From Paramecium octaurelia (Eukaryota > Ciliophora > Oligohymenophorea > Peniculida > Parameciidae): a stretch of DNA of 64,000 nucleotides. The position numbers were made by a program, and so were the translations under genes. The notes under the pieces were generated by a model. That model did not search any database, was not told where the DNA came from, and was given only the letters and a program-made list of their open reading frames with translations. The DNA lies in NCBI GenBank assembly GCA_905182995.1, contig CAJJDP010000063.1:189846-253845 (forward strand), written 5' to 3'. Positions 13,151 to 26,070 of the stretch are shown piece by piece (the first letter of the stretch is position 1; every line of letters begins with the position of its first letter).

Positions 13151-13690
13151 ATGGGAATAGAATTCTAAACCAATTAAATTTTTACTTTAGATAAATTTGA
13201 ATAACGTTTCTATAAAATTAATACATTGAGAACCTTTATAATTATTTATTCCACTACACAGTATAATTAATTAACAATATCATATTTATCAATTATAGAT
13301 ACGAATTATTCATTATGTTTTAGGCAACAAAAAATTAAATCTAAATTGAATAATTTCCTTTATCCTGTCAGAATAAAGTTCACAGAGGAGGAGTTACACA
13401 AAGATTCCTCCTTACACAAAGAAATCCTTGATACTAAAAGTTTTTCAAAATGGGTTGAAGATTAAGCAATTATGAGTAATTCTAAATGTAGGCTAATAAT
13501 TACAACTGAAGTATGCTACTGCCAAAACAACCATACTTAATTATAGTAAGAAAGTGGTAAGAAAAACACTTATATTTAAATCCAAGAAACCTAGTTTAAT
13601 TCTTCCTTTAGACAATATCAATAATAAAAGAGATATTATTGTTGTCTCTTTGGTGGCTGGAAAACTCTAAAATTCATAATGAATAATTGA
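13151..13690 (+). CDS. Small open reading frame, hypothetical
   Basis: ATG 13151 to TGA 13688-13690 gives 179 aa without introns. The protein has a polar start (GIEFQTNQIFTLDKFEQRF), a charged middle with FTEEELHKD and KSFSKWVED, a Cys-containing patch (CYCQNN) and a Gln-rich end. An open frame of this length is possible by chance in AT-rich DNA with TGA as the only stop, so it is a candidate only. It is divergent from the PYM-like gene, 98 bp away. A truncated duplicate starts at 11859 and is cut by the N at 12285. No family was recognised. Confidence 0.35.
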
Positions 13691-15279
13691 ATTTTAAATG
13701 AAATTCTTATTCACCTTATTAAAATTAATTTTTTATGGTGATCTTTGCAATCAAAAGTTTTTATGTTTCTCGTATTTATTATAAAATCTTTTAATATTTC
13801 AAAGGCAGCCAATTATAATTTCTTTCATTGAAGAAAAAATAAAAATACTGTTAATTATTGTAAACAATTAAAGAAAATATAAAATCTGTAAATACGTTAG
13901 ATTGTTGTCAATATTAATATTATGACAATTGCCAACCTCCATTCAATTTATTTAGAATAGAAATTCTTGCAAGAATATTTAAAATAAAAATAAGAGCAAA
14001 TTCTGGTCTAAGACGAAAACTAAAAATTTGCCAATTTGCTGAATAAATAATGTTGCTATTATGATATCATCCCATATTGATAACAAATTTATTATTTTTT
14101 AATATAAATTCATAAAATATATATTTGGTTTACGATTGGACTTATCAATATATATAAAATTTGACCATTTCACAAAAATTAAAAAATATATGTAAAAATA
14201 TAAAAATTTAACATTAGTAATTTATTTACTTATTTAATACTATTTATAATAAGCAAAACATAAATACTATATTTTGAAAGTAGTTGTCTGCACTAGAATA
14301 AAAATTCAATATTTAAAAAGATTCAATCAATAATAACTTGTCCCAAATACAGAATCAAAAGACTTCCTTGTTTCCAAAATAAAAAGTAATATCATAGAAG
14401 TTTTGGAAGAATCCTTTGGGCTTCTATCATTAATTAGAAAGCATAAGATCAAAATGATAGTTTATGTATAGAAACTATGAACAATGGATGCTTTATCCGA
14501 AATATTTAGAAAAAAGAAATGCATTAAAAGAATTAATATCATTAAGAAGTGAAATATGACTACGGATCTATTTTTTGGAATTTATTATGAGATAATTTTG
14601 AGAACAATTTTTTAAATCTATATGGAAGTCTTTGATTACTAATTTAATGTTGATTTGTTAATTTAATTAATTATGTAAAGCAAATTTATACTTGATAAAG
14701 AATTGACAGAAACTCAAATGGCAGTTTTTCTATCTAAAATATAATTTTTGAAGAATTCTTATAAAAAATAATAAAATTAGAAGTAATTGTCTTTTAAAAT
14801 ATTCAAGTTTAATATTATAAAATGGAATGTAAAAATATTAGAACTGTTTTTTCCTAAATATAAATTTATATTTTCTAGAAATATCTTTATTTGATTTTTA
14901 TGAAAAATAACAATTATTAAGAAAGAAAGGAAAATTAATTTAAAATTGCTCATGCTAAATAAGTAGATTGAATCAAAAATTAAATTTTTAGAAAATTAGG
15001 TTATGAAGAATTTTGATCTGAACCTAAATAATTGTTTATATCAACCTTGACCTTTTTCAAGTAGATTTCAAATTAAATCAATTCTATGGATATTTTTAAT
15101 TTAATCTTAATTCCATTTGCAAATTGAATTAAATTAATTAATTATTAATGATTCTTAGAATGCTCTCAATAGCTCCTAATCATCAATATAAATATTCAGA
15201 CAACACTGAAAATACTTATTTTGATTTTTGATTTAATTAATTAAATTCGATAAAATTGTAACATCAAAAACTAAAATAA
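13691..15279. other. AT-rich region without a supported gene
   Basis: About 1.6 kb with frequent TGA in all frames and long A/T runs. Short hydrophobic ORFs occur (for example from about 13697), but none extends through a plausible intron chain. It may hold degraded coding sequence. Confidence 0.45.
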
Positions 15280-18200
15280 TCAACAATTTTTGTTTTATTT
15301 GACTAATTTGCTAACCTCTTCAATCCAAACTTAAGCAATTTTATCAGGTTGCATTGAAGTTTTTAATTAAGCAGAACCAAGGTTTATTTTAAAAAACTCT
15401 ACAACTTTGGCTAATGTAGTTGGATTTTATTCCTCAGAACAAGCAATTAACTCTATTTTTTATCGTTTTTCAATTGGAAGTTGATTAAATTTATCCATAG
15501 CTTATTTAGGATAAGAATCACCTCCATCAGTGTAAAAGAATATTGAATGGCTAATATAGATTGATACTCTTACGCTTAGAATTTATTAAAATCTGGATTG
15601 GAAGAAATCTTATCATAAGCAAGCAAAAATGCATCATCAAAATTAGTTCCTCCGCCTGAAAATACTATTTAAGTTTATTAAGCTTGAGCATTAGGAACTT
15701 GGTAATCAACAACACATCTAGATCTACTGTTGAACATGATAATGGTAACTCTTAAATTAGGATTCTTTTGAATTTCATAAAGAAAAGCCACCAAACCTTA
15801 TTTAGCAGATTCAAAAGGTCTTCCACTCATTGAACAAGAGTCATCTAACATAAGTACATAATGAGTTAAAATTGAATTTCCCTAATTTGCTCCTAATTTT
15901 ACCTCCTACTTTGGAACATATAATATATCTCTTTTTAATTCTTCTGTTAATCTTTTACAAATCATTTGTCCAATATTTTGATTCCAAATCTTCATGAATT
16001 TCTCTTTCAATTATTTTTACTCATCCTTTAAAAAGCAAGAAAATATCCAATTATTATAGGTCTATTTGATTTCTTTCCATTATTTTATGTTTTATGTTTC
16101 CAATTCCTTAATTTAAAAATCATCTTATATTTCTTCACAAGTATATAAAGAAGGGTAACATCCAATTAAAACTCCACACATGCCTACAGTATTAATAATT
16201 TATAAATACCTCTTAATTAATGACCATTTTTACATTAATGTTTATGGTTGCTATCATCAATTTCTTCATCACATTTTCTTTTACAAATTGGACAGAATTC
16301 TAAACATCCAATTTATTTCAGTTACAATGCATCTAGATCAGCTTAAACATTAAGTTTTTCAAATTCAATTTGTAATGCATCTATACCTGAAATTCCATCC
16401 TTAATCTTTTTTTCAAAGGCTGAAACAAAATCTAGTAATATTTATATTTCCGCATCTGATTTTTAAATTGCCACACACAAAGGATAATCGAAAATATGAA
16501 AATCTTAGGTTTAAAATGCATCTCTTTTATCTTCCTTTATTAGTTCAAGTAAGCTCTTTTCAACTTATCCTTAAAGACAACTTAAAACTATTTTATATAA
16601 TAGCTGCGGAGCTTCATCAGGATTGGGCAACTTTTTAAAGTAGTCTTATGCTTGTAAACTATCAAAAACAAAATCATGTAAATTTTTTGTATTAGTGCTT
16701 ACTTTTTAAAGATGAGACTTCAAATCTTTTTTTAGTTGATTTGTTAATTTTGTAGAGATTTCTTATTTAATGGTTGAAATTTTTTCTTTAACATATTTTT
16801 CTATATATTTAGATTGATTTCTCATATATTCCATAATTTAATCATCTGTAATATTTTTATCACCTCTTTCGAGAATATCTTTGTCAAGCTTCTTCATTAT
16901 ATCGAAACTTGATTCTTGATTATAAATGGCTATAATTTTATTCGCTTCTTCACAGTATTTCTTATAAAATCTTTAAATCACTTAATTGATGATTTCTTAT
17001 GCTTAGGTTTACCCTCGAATTTTACTTTATTCTTTCTTATACTATTAAATATCAGCCTTAAATTTAATATATTATTCATCAGTCTAATCTCTTAATTCTT
17101 TGATATTACTTTCTGTTGATTGATATTATCCAAAACATAATATCCTCCAAATTGTGAAAATTGCAAAATAATATAGACATCTTTCACCTATGTCATTTAA
17201 AATCACACCAAAATCAGAAAATTGCATATTGAATTCTTTAATTTTAACTTCAATTTTTTGCATTATTCTTTTAATTAAATTAAAAATATTTTGATTGACT
17301 TTGGTATTCTCATTTTCTACAACATTATTTTTTTTATCAATATTTTCATCTAATATCATTTTATGAACTTCTCCATACATTTTATTCCAGCCTTCATTAT
17401 AATTTTAATTCATTAACTATTAAACAGCCTTTACAACATAATTCTTAAATTGATTATATTTATGTTATTAGTATTATGGATTTAAGATATATTCAAAAAT
17501 ATCTTTTACTATTTCTTACCTATACGTTTAGTTTACCTAAGATTTTGTAGAAGATGAGAAATTTGAGTTTGGCAAAGATTGACTTTTAACCTATGTCGTT
17601 GCTATTATTTAGCTACTTTTTGATGCATTTAATGAGGTATTGTAAAGGTCAATATCTAAAGTCTCAAAGTTTCCATTAAAAATGATTTGTTTTTATATTT
17701 GTATTAAATAACAATCGCCTTGATCGTACTATTTAAGTAAGTTGTCTAAATTGTCAGATAAAGAGATTATTTATTCCTTTTTTTACAATAGTATTGTCAA
17801 GTTTTTACAATGCTTATTTATGAACTAAATTGATAATTAGTATTATATGTCATTGTAAAATTCTCTTTAATTAAGTATGAAGCATTAACAAAGCTTTTTT
17901 GATAAGTCTGACCTAAACCAGGAATCTAAGACGCTATATATTGTATCAATCTATTTATCATCCATTGTATAACCGAAAATAGTGAATTAATCTAAAAAGA
18001 ATTTGATGGCTTACCTTTCATATCTCTTAGTCTCTTAATGATATTATATTAGATCGTCCTTCAAACCTGTTTTTATATAATTCTCAAAAATATTTTTTGT
18101 AATCCATTTTATTTCAATTTTTTAAGAGTAGAATTTATTAATTTATAAGATGTATTGATCATTAATTTTATCTAGCTTTTTAGGAATGGTTTAACAAAAT

Positions 18201-21200
18201 TTTTCATAAAATTGATAGTTTTTAATAGATTTTTCAACTACCATAAATTGTTAATGTTGTAATTCTGGATTTAAAATCGCGAGTGATATTAAAAAGTCGT
18301 TATCTTGAGGTGGATTTTTTATTAATTGTTTATGATACTCTTATTTATATTGAGGTTCATTATTTGTTTTCAATCTATATTCTTAAAACTCTTATTAGAT
18401 TGCTTGAAGCAGTTAATCACAATAATCTTTAAAAATTTCTTCTTATTACTGGATATGATGATTTAGGATATAATCCCAGATTTCATTAAACTTATTTTAT
18501 ATTTTGTTTTCATCTTTCTTATATTCTTGAAATTCCTCCTCCTTTTTGAGTAAACTTTAGATAAATAAATCAAATTAAAAAAACCCTTTTTTCTTTTATA
18601 AATTAGTTTCCTAAGTTTTAATTTCAGAATATATTGCCAAATTGCATGCAGATACTTCGCTATTAATTCTATCATTGGTCATATTCAAATATTTGGTAAA
18701 AATCTTTTTTGAAATTTTTTTATCATTTTTAATGGCTGTCAATCTCTCGATGACTGCATTCTTTATCTAATCAAATTCACCTTTCATATTTGTTAATTAT
18801 TATCTTTCTATTGTGCTTAATGCTTCAAGAGATAACTTGTAATTTTATTATTAAATACTCTCTTGGATTATTTTGATAAAATCATTTTATTTAGGAAACA
18901 TTTAAACATCAATGATGTCAGTAAACTATTGTTTCATAAATTGGTTTTGTTAATGTTGTATTAATTCAGAAAATTCTAGTAAATCTGGCAGACTTTCTAT
19001 ACTTCTCCAAGTTGTTTCAATTTTTTATATAAATTATTTCAAATTTTCCATTTATTTTCCTTGTCCTTTTTAATCATCTCCTTCTCCAAATTTATCAATA
19101 TATGCTCCTATTACTTTAATTCCATATTCATATGCTTCTTCTGATTATGTACCATTAAGAATTAATTACCTCCAATTTTCATAAACTCCATCACTTTGAT
19201 TCTATTTCCATAACTTTTCTGTGGATGCAAATCCTAAAATTTTGATATTACCTTATGTGATCCCAAGAATTTAATTATAATCAATAGGTTCATCTTCATC
19301 TTTTTGATTGCCAAGTTCTGTACTCAAACTAGTGGCAATCTTTTATAATTATGCTAAAAACGGTGCATAATTATTGGCATCATTATTTTAATTGAAACAC
19401 CAAGTAATTTATTTTGAACTTGTAAAACTTTTCATTTATCCTAATATAAATATACACATTTCAAGCAATGATCTAAACTCTCTGGTTATATCGCCTTTGA
19501 CATTCACTAGAATGATGTCACTAATCGACAAAATAAACAGTGCTATTTTTTTATCAAACTCTTAATCATCTTAATTTGGACTCTAAAGTCCTTCAGTATC
19601 TAATATAATAATGGAATCAAATTAATTATTAAACAATGCTTTATTATGTATTTTTAACAATTAGAAATATATTCCTTTTGTACATCTTCCAACACTGGTC
19701 CAAAAATTGCAGCCAAATATTTTATTTAAAATTGTCGATTTACCCGAACTTTTTGGTCCTAAAACGCTTAATACTAAAATCTTTTCCTATCCTTATTCTT
19801 TAAAATAAGAAATAAGTTTCATTAAAAATGCTTAATCAATTCTTAATAAATCTCCATCCAAAAATTCATACGGTTCTCCTTTAGAAATCATTTTCTTAAC
19901 AATTTTTGCAGGATCAATATCAATTTATGAATCAGGACATTATTCAATTTATGCTATGATTTCTCTCCAAAATAATTCAATTCCAATACTTCTCTTTGAT
20001 ATGATGTCAGAATTCTTTTTTAATTCGAGTACTTTTTAATTAATTTCATTTTACTTCTTATCTGTTTATTCTATTTAATCACTTTTCATATCCTTTGATT
20101 TCATAACATCCCTATCCTTTTTTAGTTGTTGAATTTCTTCATTTAAATTTTAATTTTTTGCCTATAATTCAAAAGTGTTTTTTTCATTAAATTTTCTAAT
20201 TTTATCCACAAAATGAAGATATAGAATATAGTTATTAGGTGATTTTAACAAGCTACAGAATTTAGAAATTAAATTCGTTTGTTACTATAATCTTATTTAA
20301 GATTATAAATGATTAATATTTTAATTAACTTGCTGTAATTTTGCATACTTATTTTAATCCTTACTCTATTCAATCCTAACATATGCATCTTTCTCTTATT
20401 TAATTTACCAATCAATACTTCGTAATGGAAAAGCTTTCTAATTGTAAAAACCCTATTCATGCTTCATTTAATGATCTAATTCTGTTTCAATCTCTTAAAA
20501 TAATTCTTATGCCAACTTCATTTCCTTGATTTATTCCAAATCTTGCTATTTCATCTAACAAATAAGATTAAAATATTGATCTTAATTTATAGTGAAGTTT
20601 TTTCTATTTTGATTAATTATATCATACAAAAATTTAGATACTTATTCGATTTCATCATCTTTCATTTATTTATTTAAATCTTTATCTGATAAATCCATTA
20701 TTTATTTAAATTATATATTTAATGACTATAATAATTGTTTTTAGTTGCCATCCAAATCTTAAATTGAATTTCTAATCAAAAAGCAAACTATTTTTTCTTA
20801 AATTTAAAAAGATTATAATTTTTATAAATTTTAGACAGTCATCTCAATTTCTTTTTCAGTATCTAATTAAATAATCCATAATTTAAACATTGGTAAGATA
20901 TCATCTAAAATTTCAAAAGGGATAAAATTATGAGCATCGGCTACTGAGAGATTTCTTGAGCCTCTAAATTCAAAATCGTACATAATATCAATTGTTTAAT
21001 TATTTAATTAATTACTGTCTTAAATTTCAAATTTATTTTATTAAAAAAAGATTTTATTGATTAATTTAGTTTTACCTATTCTTTTTTGTTTTTCATCTAA
21101 ACTCAAATTGATTATTGGAATGTTATCTTAGAAAACATAGAATGTATTGATATTAAAGGTTAATTTTTCTAACTCCACAGCTTCCGCATTATAAAAAGTT

Positions 21201-24007
21201 CGATATAGTAATGGTATTGGATATTATTTACTGATTAGTTTAAGAAGCATCACTTTTAATTCATTATTAGCATTATTATAGAATATTTAAAACATGGCCT
21301 TTTAGTTAAAATAACTAAATTTTTATTGCAATTCTTTTTAACTTTTTATTTGTTAGTTAATAATTGATAAGAATGTTTTAGATGATTCTCCTCTTTTTAT
21401 GATGTTAAAAAAGAATGGTATTAATTTTTTAAAATTGTTAGAATCCTTTGCTTCTTTAATCCAATTATTTACTAAATTTTATTGCTCCTCTTTGCTTAAT
21501 AAAGTCAAAGAAATATTAAATTCTTCTAAGGTAATATCTAAACATCTTGGATACATGTCACATTTAATTAATTATTCCAATTTTTCAGGAGCCAAATATT
21601 CATTTCCAAAATAATTGATTTTTACAAATATCAACTTATATTGATTTGCATCAATCCTATAAAATTATTCTGCATTTTTTTTCAGTTCTTATTATTATCT
21701 TTATTTCCAAAAATAAACCAATTTATAAATATTTTTTAGTTATTCTAAATTAACTTTATCATTTTATAATTCAAAAAAGAAATCCAAAGAGTAAATAAGA
21801 TTACGGTCTAATACATTTTCTAGATTGGACTTAAAATTTTATAATTCTTCTTCATTAATTGAGTTTACTAGTTAAAATAATGTTTCTACAGTGTTCAGAT
21901 AATCATTTAATGAAATTGAGTTTTATTTATTGACACTTATTAACTAATGAATTTACTCATCATTTAAAAAAGAAAATAAGTAAGTAAAAAATTGAGTTTA
22001 CTCATTCATTTATTGAACTGGTTGATTTTAATAGCAGAGTTTTCTTAAGAATTATAATATATATCCTTATAATTACTACTTAGTTTCGAAATATTATTAT
22101 ATTAAAAAATTAACAATTTTTTGTTGAATTTTATGTTATTTGATAAATTGCCAATCGTCATCTGAAAAATCTTTGAGTAATAGAATGGATTTATCCATTT
22201 CGATGTTTTAAAAATATTTCGATATTTTTTGAGAAATTTTCTTTTCTGTTATTTTTCTATTTTCCAGAATAGTTTATTTAAGAAATAAAAAAATAGTAAA
22301 ATCGTAGTTTTTAATTTCTATTATTATCCTAAAAATAACTTCCAATATTTAAATTGGAAAAGTTTTGATTTAGCTTGACAATTCTTCAACTTAAATTATT
22401 TTTGTGGGTTTTGTAAATGTTTTCAGAAAACAAGCTACTTTTCGTTTGTCTTAAACAGGTATTTCAGTAAGCAAATTGAAAATTTTTGCCATTTAATCAT
22501 TTTACTAACTTAAATGGAAAACATGCAACTTTTTATTGAGATAATGAAAATCATATTCAATTATTATTTAGAGCATCTCATCGAGTGACTAACTGATCAA
22601 TGTTTTCCATTCATCCTTAATTTATAATTATTCATTAGAATATTATTAAAAACTGTTAATTTAAATTTGATTAAATTGCTCTAAACTACTTTATTTTTTT
22701 TATTCAATATATATATTTAACTATTTATATCTTTCATCCTTATTTGAAGTAATCATATATTTTTCATAATATTAATTGAAATTTGCCATGCAATAAAAGC
22801 ATATCTAATAAAAAATAACTTAAAGTTCAAAAGTTATTGGTAGATTCTTTTAGATTAGAGTATCAATTTCTTCAAACTTTAAAATTTAATCTTTTTTATC
22901 CAACATTTTTCCTAATACATACGACATTTAATTCTTTAACATCTATAAATCAGGTTATACTAATAATTAAGGAATTTCGGAAAGTATTTTTAATATATTT
23001 TCATTAGATTCTTGAAATTATAATTATTAAATATGATACTCAAATTACATCCAACATTCACATGTGATTTCCCCCAACAATTGATATAAATCGTCCTTTT
23101 CTTTACTGCTTATTTATAGTTCTTCAGGAATATAGAAAAAGAAAACTAAATTACTCAATGTTGTTGAATTCAGTTGAAATGAAGAATTTTTACATTATTC
23201 TATTATATCAAGAAGTTTGAAACTATGATTTTTCAGTTTTTCAATTATGTGTTTGTATTAATGAAGTAAGGTGGGAATTTAGAAGTTTTCTTTAAAATCT
23301 TTTTATTCAATTAGTTCCATTAATTATTGAAAATCTTCATCTTATCGAATTAGATTTAATTTCTCATTTTATTCATAAGCTATCTGATTCTTTTTTAATC
23401 CATAGTCATTTAAATAATTGGGCTTCTTTAATATATTGTCCTCTCCATCTAACTCTTTTCTCATTTAAACAAGTGCAGTATTATTTGAAAAGTACTGCGT
23501 TAAATACTTAATGGCCAATTACTTGTCATTATTATTTAATTTATTGAGAAAACATTGAATTATTTGAGTAAGTATGGGAGTGGAAGGGATTCTAAAATTC
23601 TATCTCTCTCTATCATTTACAATAGCAAACATTTCGCATGTGTTGATGTAATCTGATAAATATAAAGTTTCAGACATCAGGGATAACAATATTATAGGTT
23701 ATATTAAGTGACTTAGTTGAGAAGATAATGAATTCTATAAAATTAATTTTAATAGAAAATAAATCTTTAGCTTTAATATTGGTATATACCTTTCTTTTTT
23801 TTCTTTGAATTTATCTATGCTCTTAATTTGTATTATTTCAATTTACACAAAATTCAAAAGAATTCTTAATTTCTTTATGATTTTTTATTGCATAATCATT
23901 TGAATATTTTCATAAGAATCATGTAGATTTTAAACTGATGCTATCTTTAAGTTGATTAATTTAGTTTTACTGTAATTCTTCATCTTAATCAGATTCTGTG
24001 AACGCAT
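15280..24007 (-). CDS. Giant VLIG-type GTPase with zinc motif and C-terminal VWA domain
   Basis: One frame runs almost 8.7 kb. With introns at 16184-16209 (26 nt) and 15551-15573 (23 nt) it encodes 2,892 aa from ATG 24007. Residues 1 to about 1100 are helical. A first, degenerate GTPase-like region (RIGKTKLINKIF) lies near nt 21050-21100. A coiled coil precedes the main GTPase: P-loop GPKSSGKST (1417-1425), switch motif DTEGL (1470-1474), and the GRCTKG segment characteristic of very large interferon-inducible GTPases (VLIG/GVIN/URGCP). The LEFSELI helix region follows. Near 2572 is a Cys/His motif (CPICKRKC, then HQC and GH), as at VLIG C termini. A VWA domain follows, with MIDAS D2713-x-S2715-x-S2717 and GGGTNF. 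VWA domains bind metal-dependent ligands. The start is uncertain: another ATG at 24130 is in frame but cut off by two TGAs, and a third frame there also looks coding. Function in ciliates is unknown; vertebrate homologues are induced in immunity. Confidence 0.88.
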
Positions 24008-24130
24008 TCATCAGAGGAATTCCAACTTATGTTAAATTATTAATCTATTTTTCAAGATTGTCAAAGCTGAATTAAATTCTATAACATCTGAAAAAGCCAT
24101 TGCCATTCTCGATATCAATTGAGCAAACAT

Positions 24131-24706
24131 AATATTAAAATATTAATTATATTTAATAGATATAGAAAATGTCATTTGATTTAAAAGAAATAATTGTACC
24201 TTATTTTTATTTGTAATTTCAACTACATATATACATTTAAAGACCCCAAATAATTAATCTAAATTTAAACTTACTGGATGGAATTGCTAAAATACAAACA
24301 AAAATTTTACTTTTTTTTTAATTAACAAAAAGAAAATACTATTGATTACCAGTTATAAATTTAGAAAGGAAGTGAGACTATTAGATTGCTTTTACTTTAT
24401 TGACTGCAAAAGTGAAATTAGGTTTAATAAAATTATCAAAATATATTAAGGATGTGTTTTGAAAATTCTAGGAATATTTTACTATGATAAAGAATTAATA
24501 ATGGATGTTTTAGAATTTCATTGTTTATATAGAGAGAATATTATTATTTGAAATTGTGATTGTATTTAGCATAAAAGTTCAAAAATTACTAATTCTTACT
24601 TGTTATACTTTGACATACAATATTACATTTAGGGAAATCTAGGGCAATTATTAGTTTATATTACTAGAGATTTTATGGCATTTTATTTTTTAATAAAAAT
24701 AAACAA
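24131..24706. promoter_or_regulatory. Divergent intergenic region between VLIG-type and GTPase-HSP20 genes
   Basis: About 580 bp, very AT-rich, with no coding frame. It must carry the promoters of both genes, since they are transcribed away from each other. It contains T and A runs (T9 near 24310) and no motif I can name with confidence, including no clear nGAAn heat-shock array. It is repeated at 25495-26070. Confidence 0.5.
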
Positions 24707-25186
24707 ATGTCATCGATATTCAAAGAAGTGTCTTTAAAATAAGTGATTGCTGATAAAAGTTAAGTAAGAATACTATTGACATAGAAAATTCAGACACTGG
24801 TTACAATGTTGAAAGATATCTAAACGGAGGAGGAGGAAATTATGAGATAATTCAATAAAATGACAAAAGAAGCAAGATCAATAGAGGAATTATATGAGAT
24901 AATGGAAATGATTAATTATGAAATGAGTGTTCGAAATAACGATAAATTGGAGATAATGGATGAAATTAATCACCAAGAGGAGTATCTGTAATTAATTCGA
25001 TTTTATAACAGATTGTAACAATAAGGCAATCTTGAAGGCTAAGTGAGGAATGCTTTGAAAGAATTGGAAACATCACAAAAATTTTAAAAGACACGATCTT
25101 TGAGATAGACTGGAAGATTTCTATAATTCAAAGAGAATAATCATAATTTGAATATGGAAAATAATAACATCCAATCTAATATTATA
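24707..25186 (+). CDS. 5' fragment of GTPase-HSP20 gene, cut by N
   Basis: Identical to the first 480 bases of the gene at 26071-28008 and interrupted by the N at 25187. It encodes only the N-terminal coiled-coil part (160 codons). It is an assembly duplicate, not a second gene. Confidence 0.8.
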
Positions 25187-25187
25187 N

Positions 25188-25371
25188 TAATTTGTATTAT
25201 TTCAATTTACACAAAATTCAAAAGAATTCTTAATTTCTTTATGATTTTTTATTGCATAATCATTTGAATATTTTCATAAGAATCATGTAGATTTTAAACT
25301 GATGCTATCTTTAAGTTGATTAATTTAGTTTTACTGTAATTCTTCATCTTAATCAGATTCTGTGAACGCAT
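25188..25371 (-). CDS. N-terminal fragment of VLIG-type gene, cut by N
   Basis: Duplicate of the first codons of the giant GTPase gene (ATG corresponding to 24007 lies at 25371), truncated at the N. It carries no GTPase or VWA motif. It is explained by the contig overlap. Confidence 0.75.
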
Positions 25372-26070
25372 TCATCAGAGGAATTCCAACTTATGTTAAA
25401 TTATTAATCTATTTTTCAAGATTGTCAAAGCTGAATTAAATTCTATAACATCTGAAAAAGCCATTGCCATTCTCGATATCAATTGAGCAAACATAATATT
25501 AAAATATTAATTATATTTAATAGATATAGAAAATGTCATTTGATTTAAAAGAAATAATTGTACCTTATTTTTATTTGTAATTTCAACTACATATATACAT
25601 TTAAAGACCCCAAATAATTAATCTAAATTTAAACTTACTGGATGGAATTGCTAAAATACAAACAAAAATTTTACTTTTTTTTTAATTAACAAAAAGAAAA
25701 TACTATTGATTACCAGTTATAAATTTAGAAAGGAAGTGAGACTATTAGATTGCTTTTACTTTATTGACTGCAAAAGTGAAATTAGGTTTAATAAAATTAT
25801 CAAAATATATTAAGGATGTGTTTTGAAAATTCTAGGAATATTTTACTATGATAAAGAATTAATAATGGATGTTTTAGAATTTCATTGTTTATATAGAGAG
25901 AATATTATTATTTGAAATTGTGATTGTATTTAGCATAAAAGTTCAAAAATTACTAATTCTTACTTGTTATACTTTGACATACAATATTACATTTAGGGAA
26001 ATCTAGGGCAATTATTAGTTTATATTACTAGAGATTTTATGGCATTTTATTTTTTAATAAAAATAAACAA

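Larger units (their letters stand above)
10994..13576. repeat. 1291-bp direct duplication flanking a single N at 12285
   Basis: Bases 10994-12284 and 12286-13576 read the same, separated by one N. The repeat stops exactly at the N on both sides, which is what an assembler leaves when the overlapping ends of two contigs are scaffolded without merging. It duplicates the PYM-like gene and part of the small + ORF. No target-site duplication, terminal inverted repeat or transposase is present. The natural interpretation is one copy in the genome. Confidence 0.92.

Noticed and set aside
10994..13576. Tandem duplication or mobile element insertion
   Set aside because: Copies are identical, end exactly at an N, and carry no terminal repeats or transposase; same pattern at two other Ns.
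13691..15279. Short hydrophobic ORFs as candidate genes
   Set aside because: None exceeds what is expected by chance with one stop codon in AT-rich DNA, and no intron chain extends them.
18463..18675. A 70-aa minus-strand ORF
   Set aside because: It is one base out of the VLIG-type frame, which reads continuously through the same bases with sensible helical sequence.
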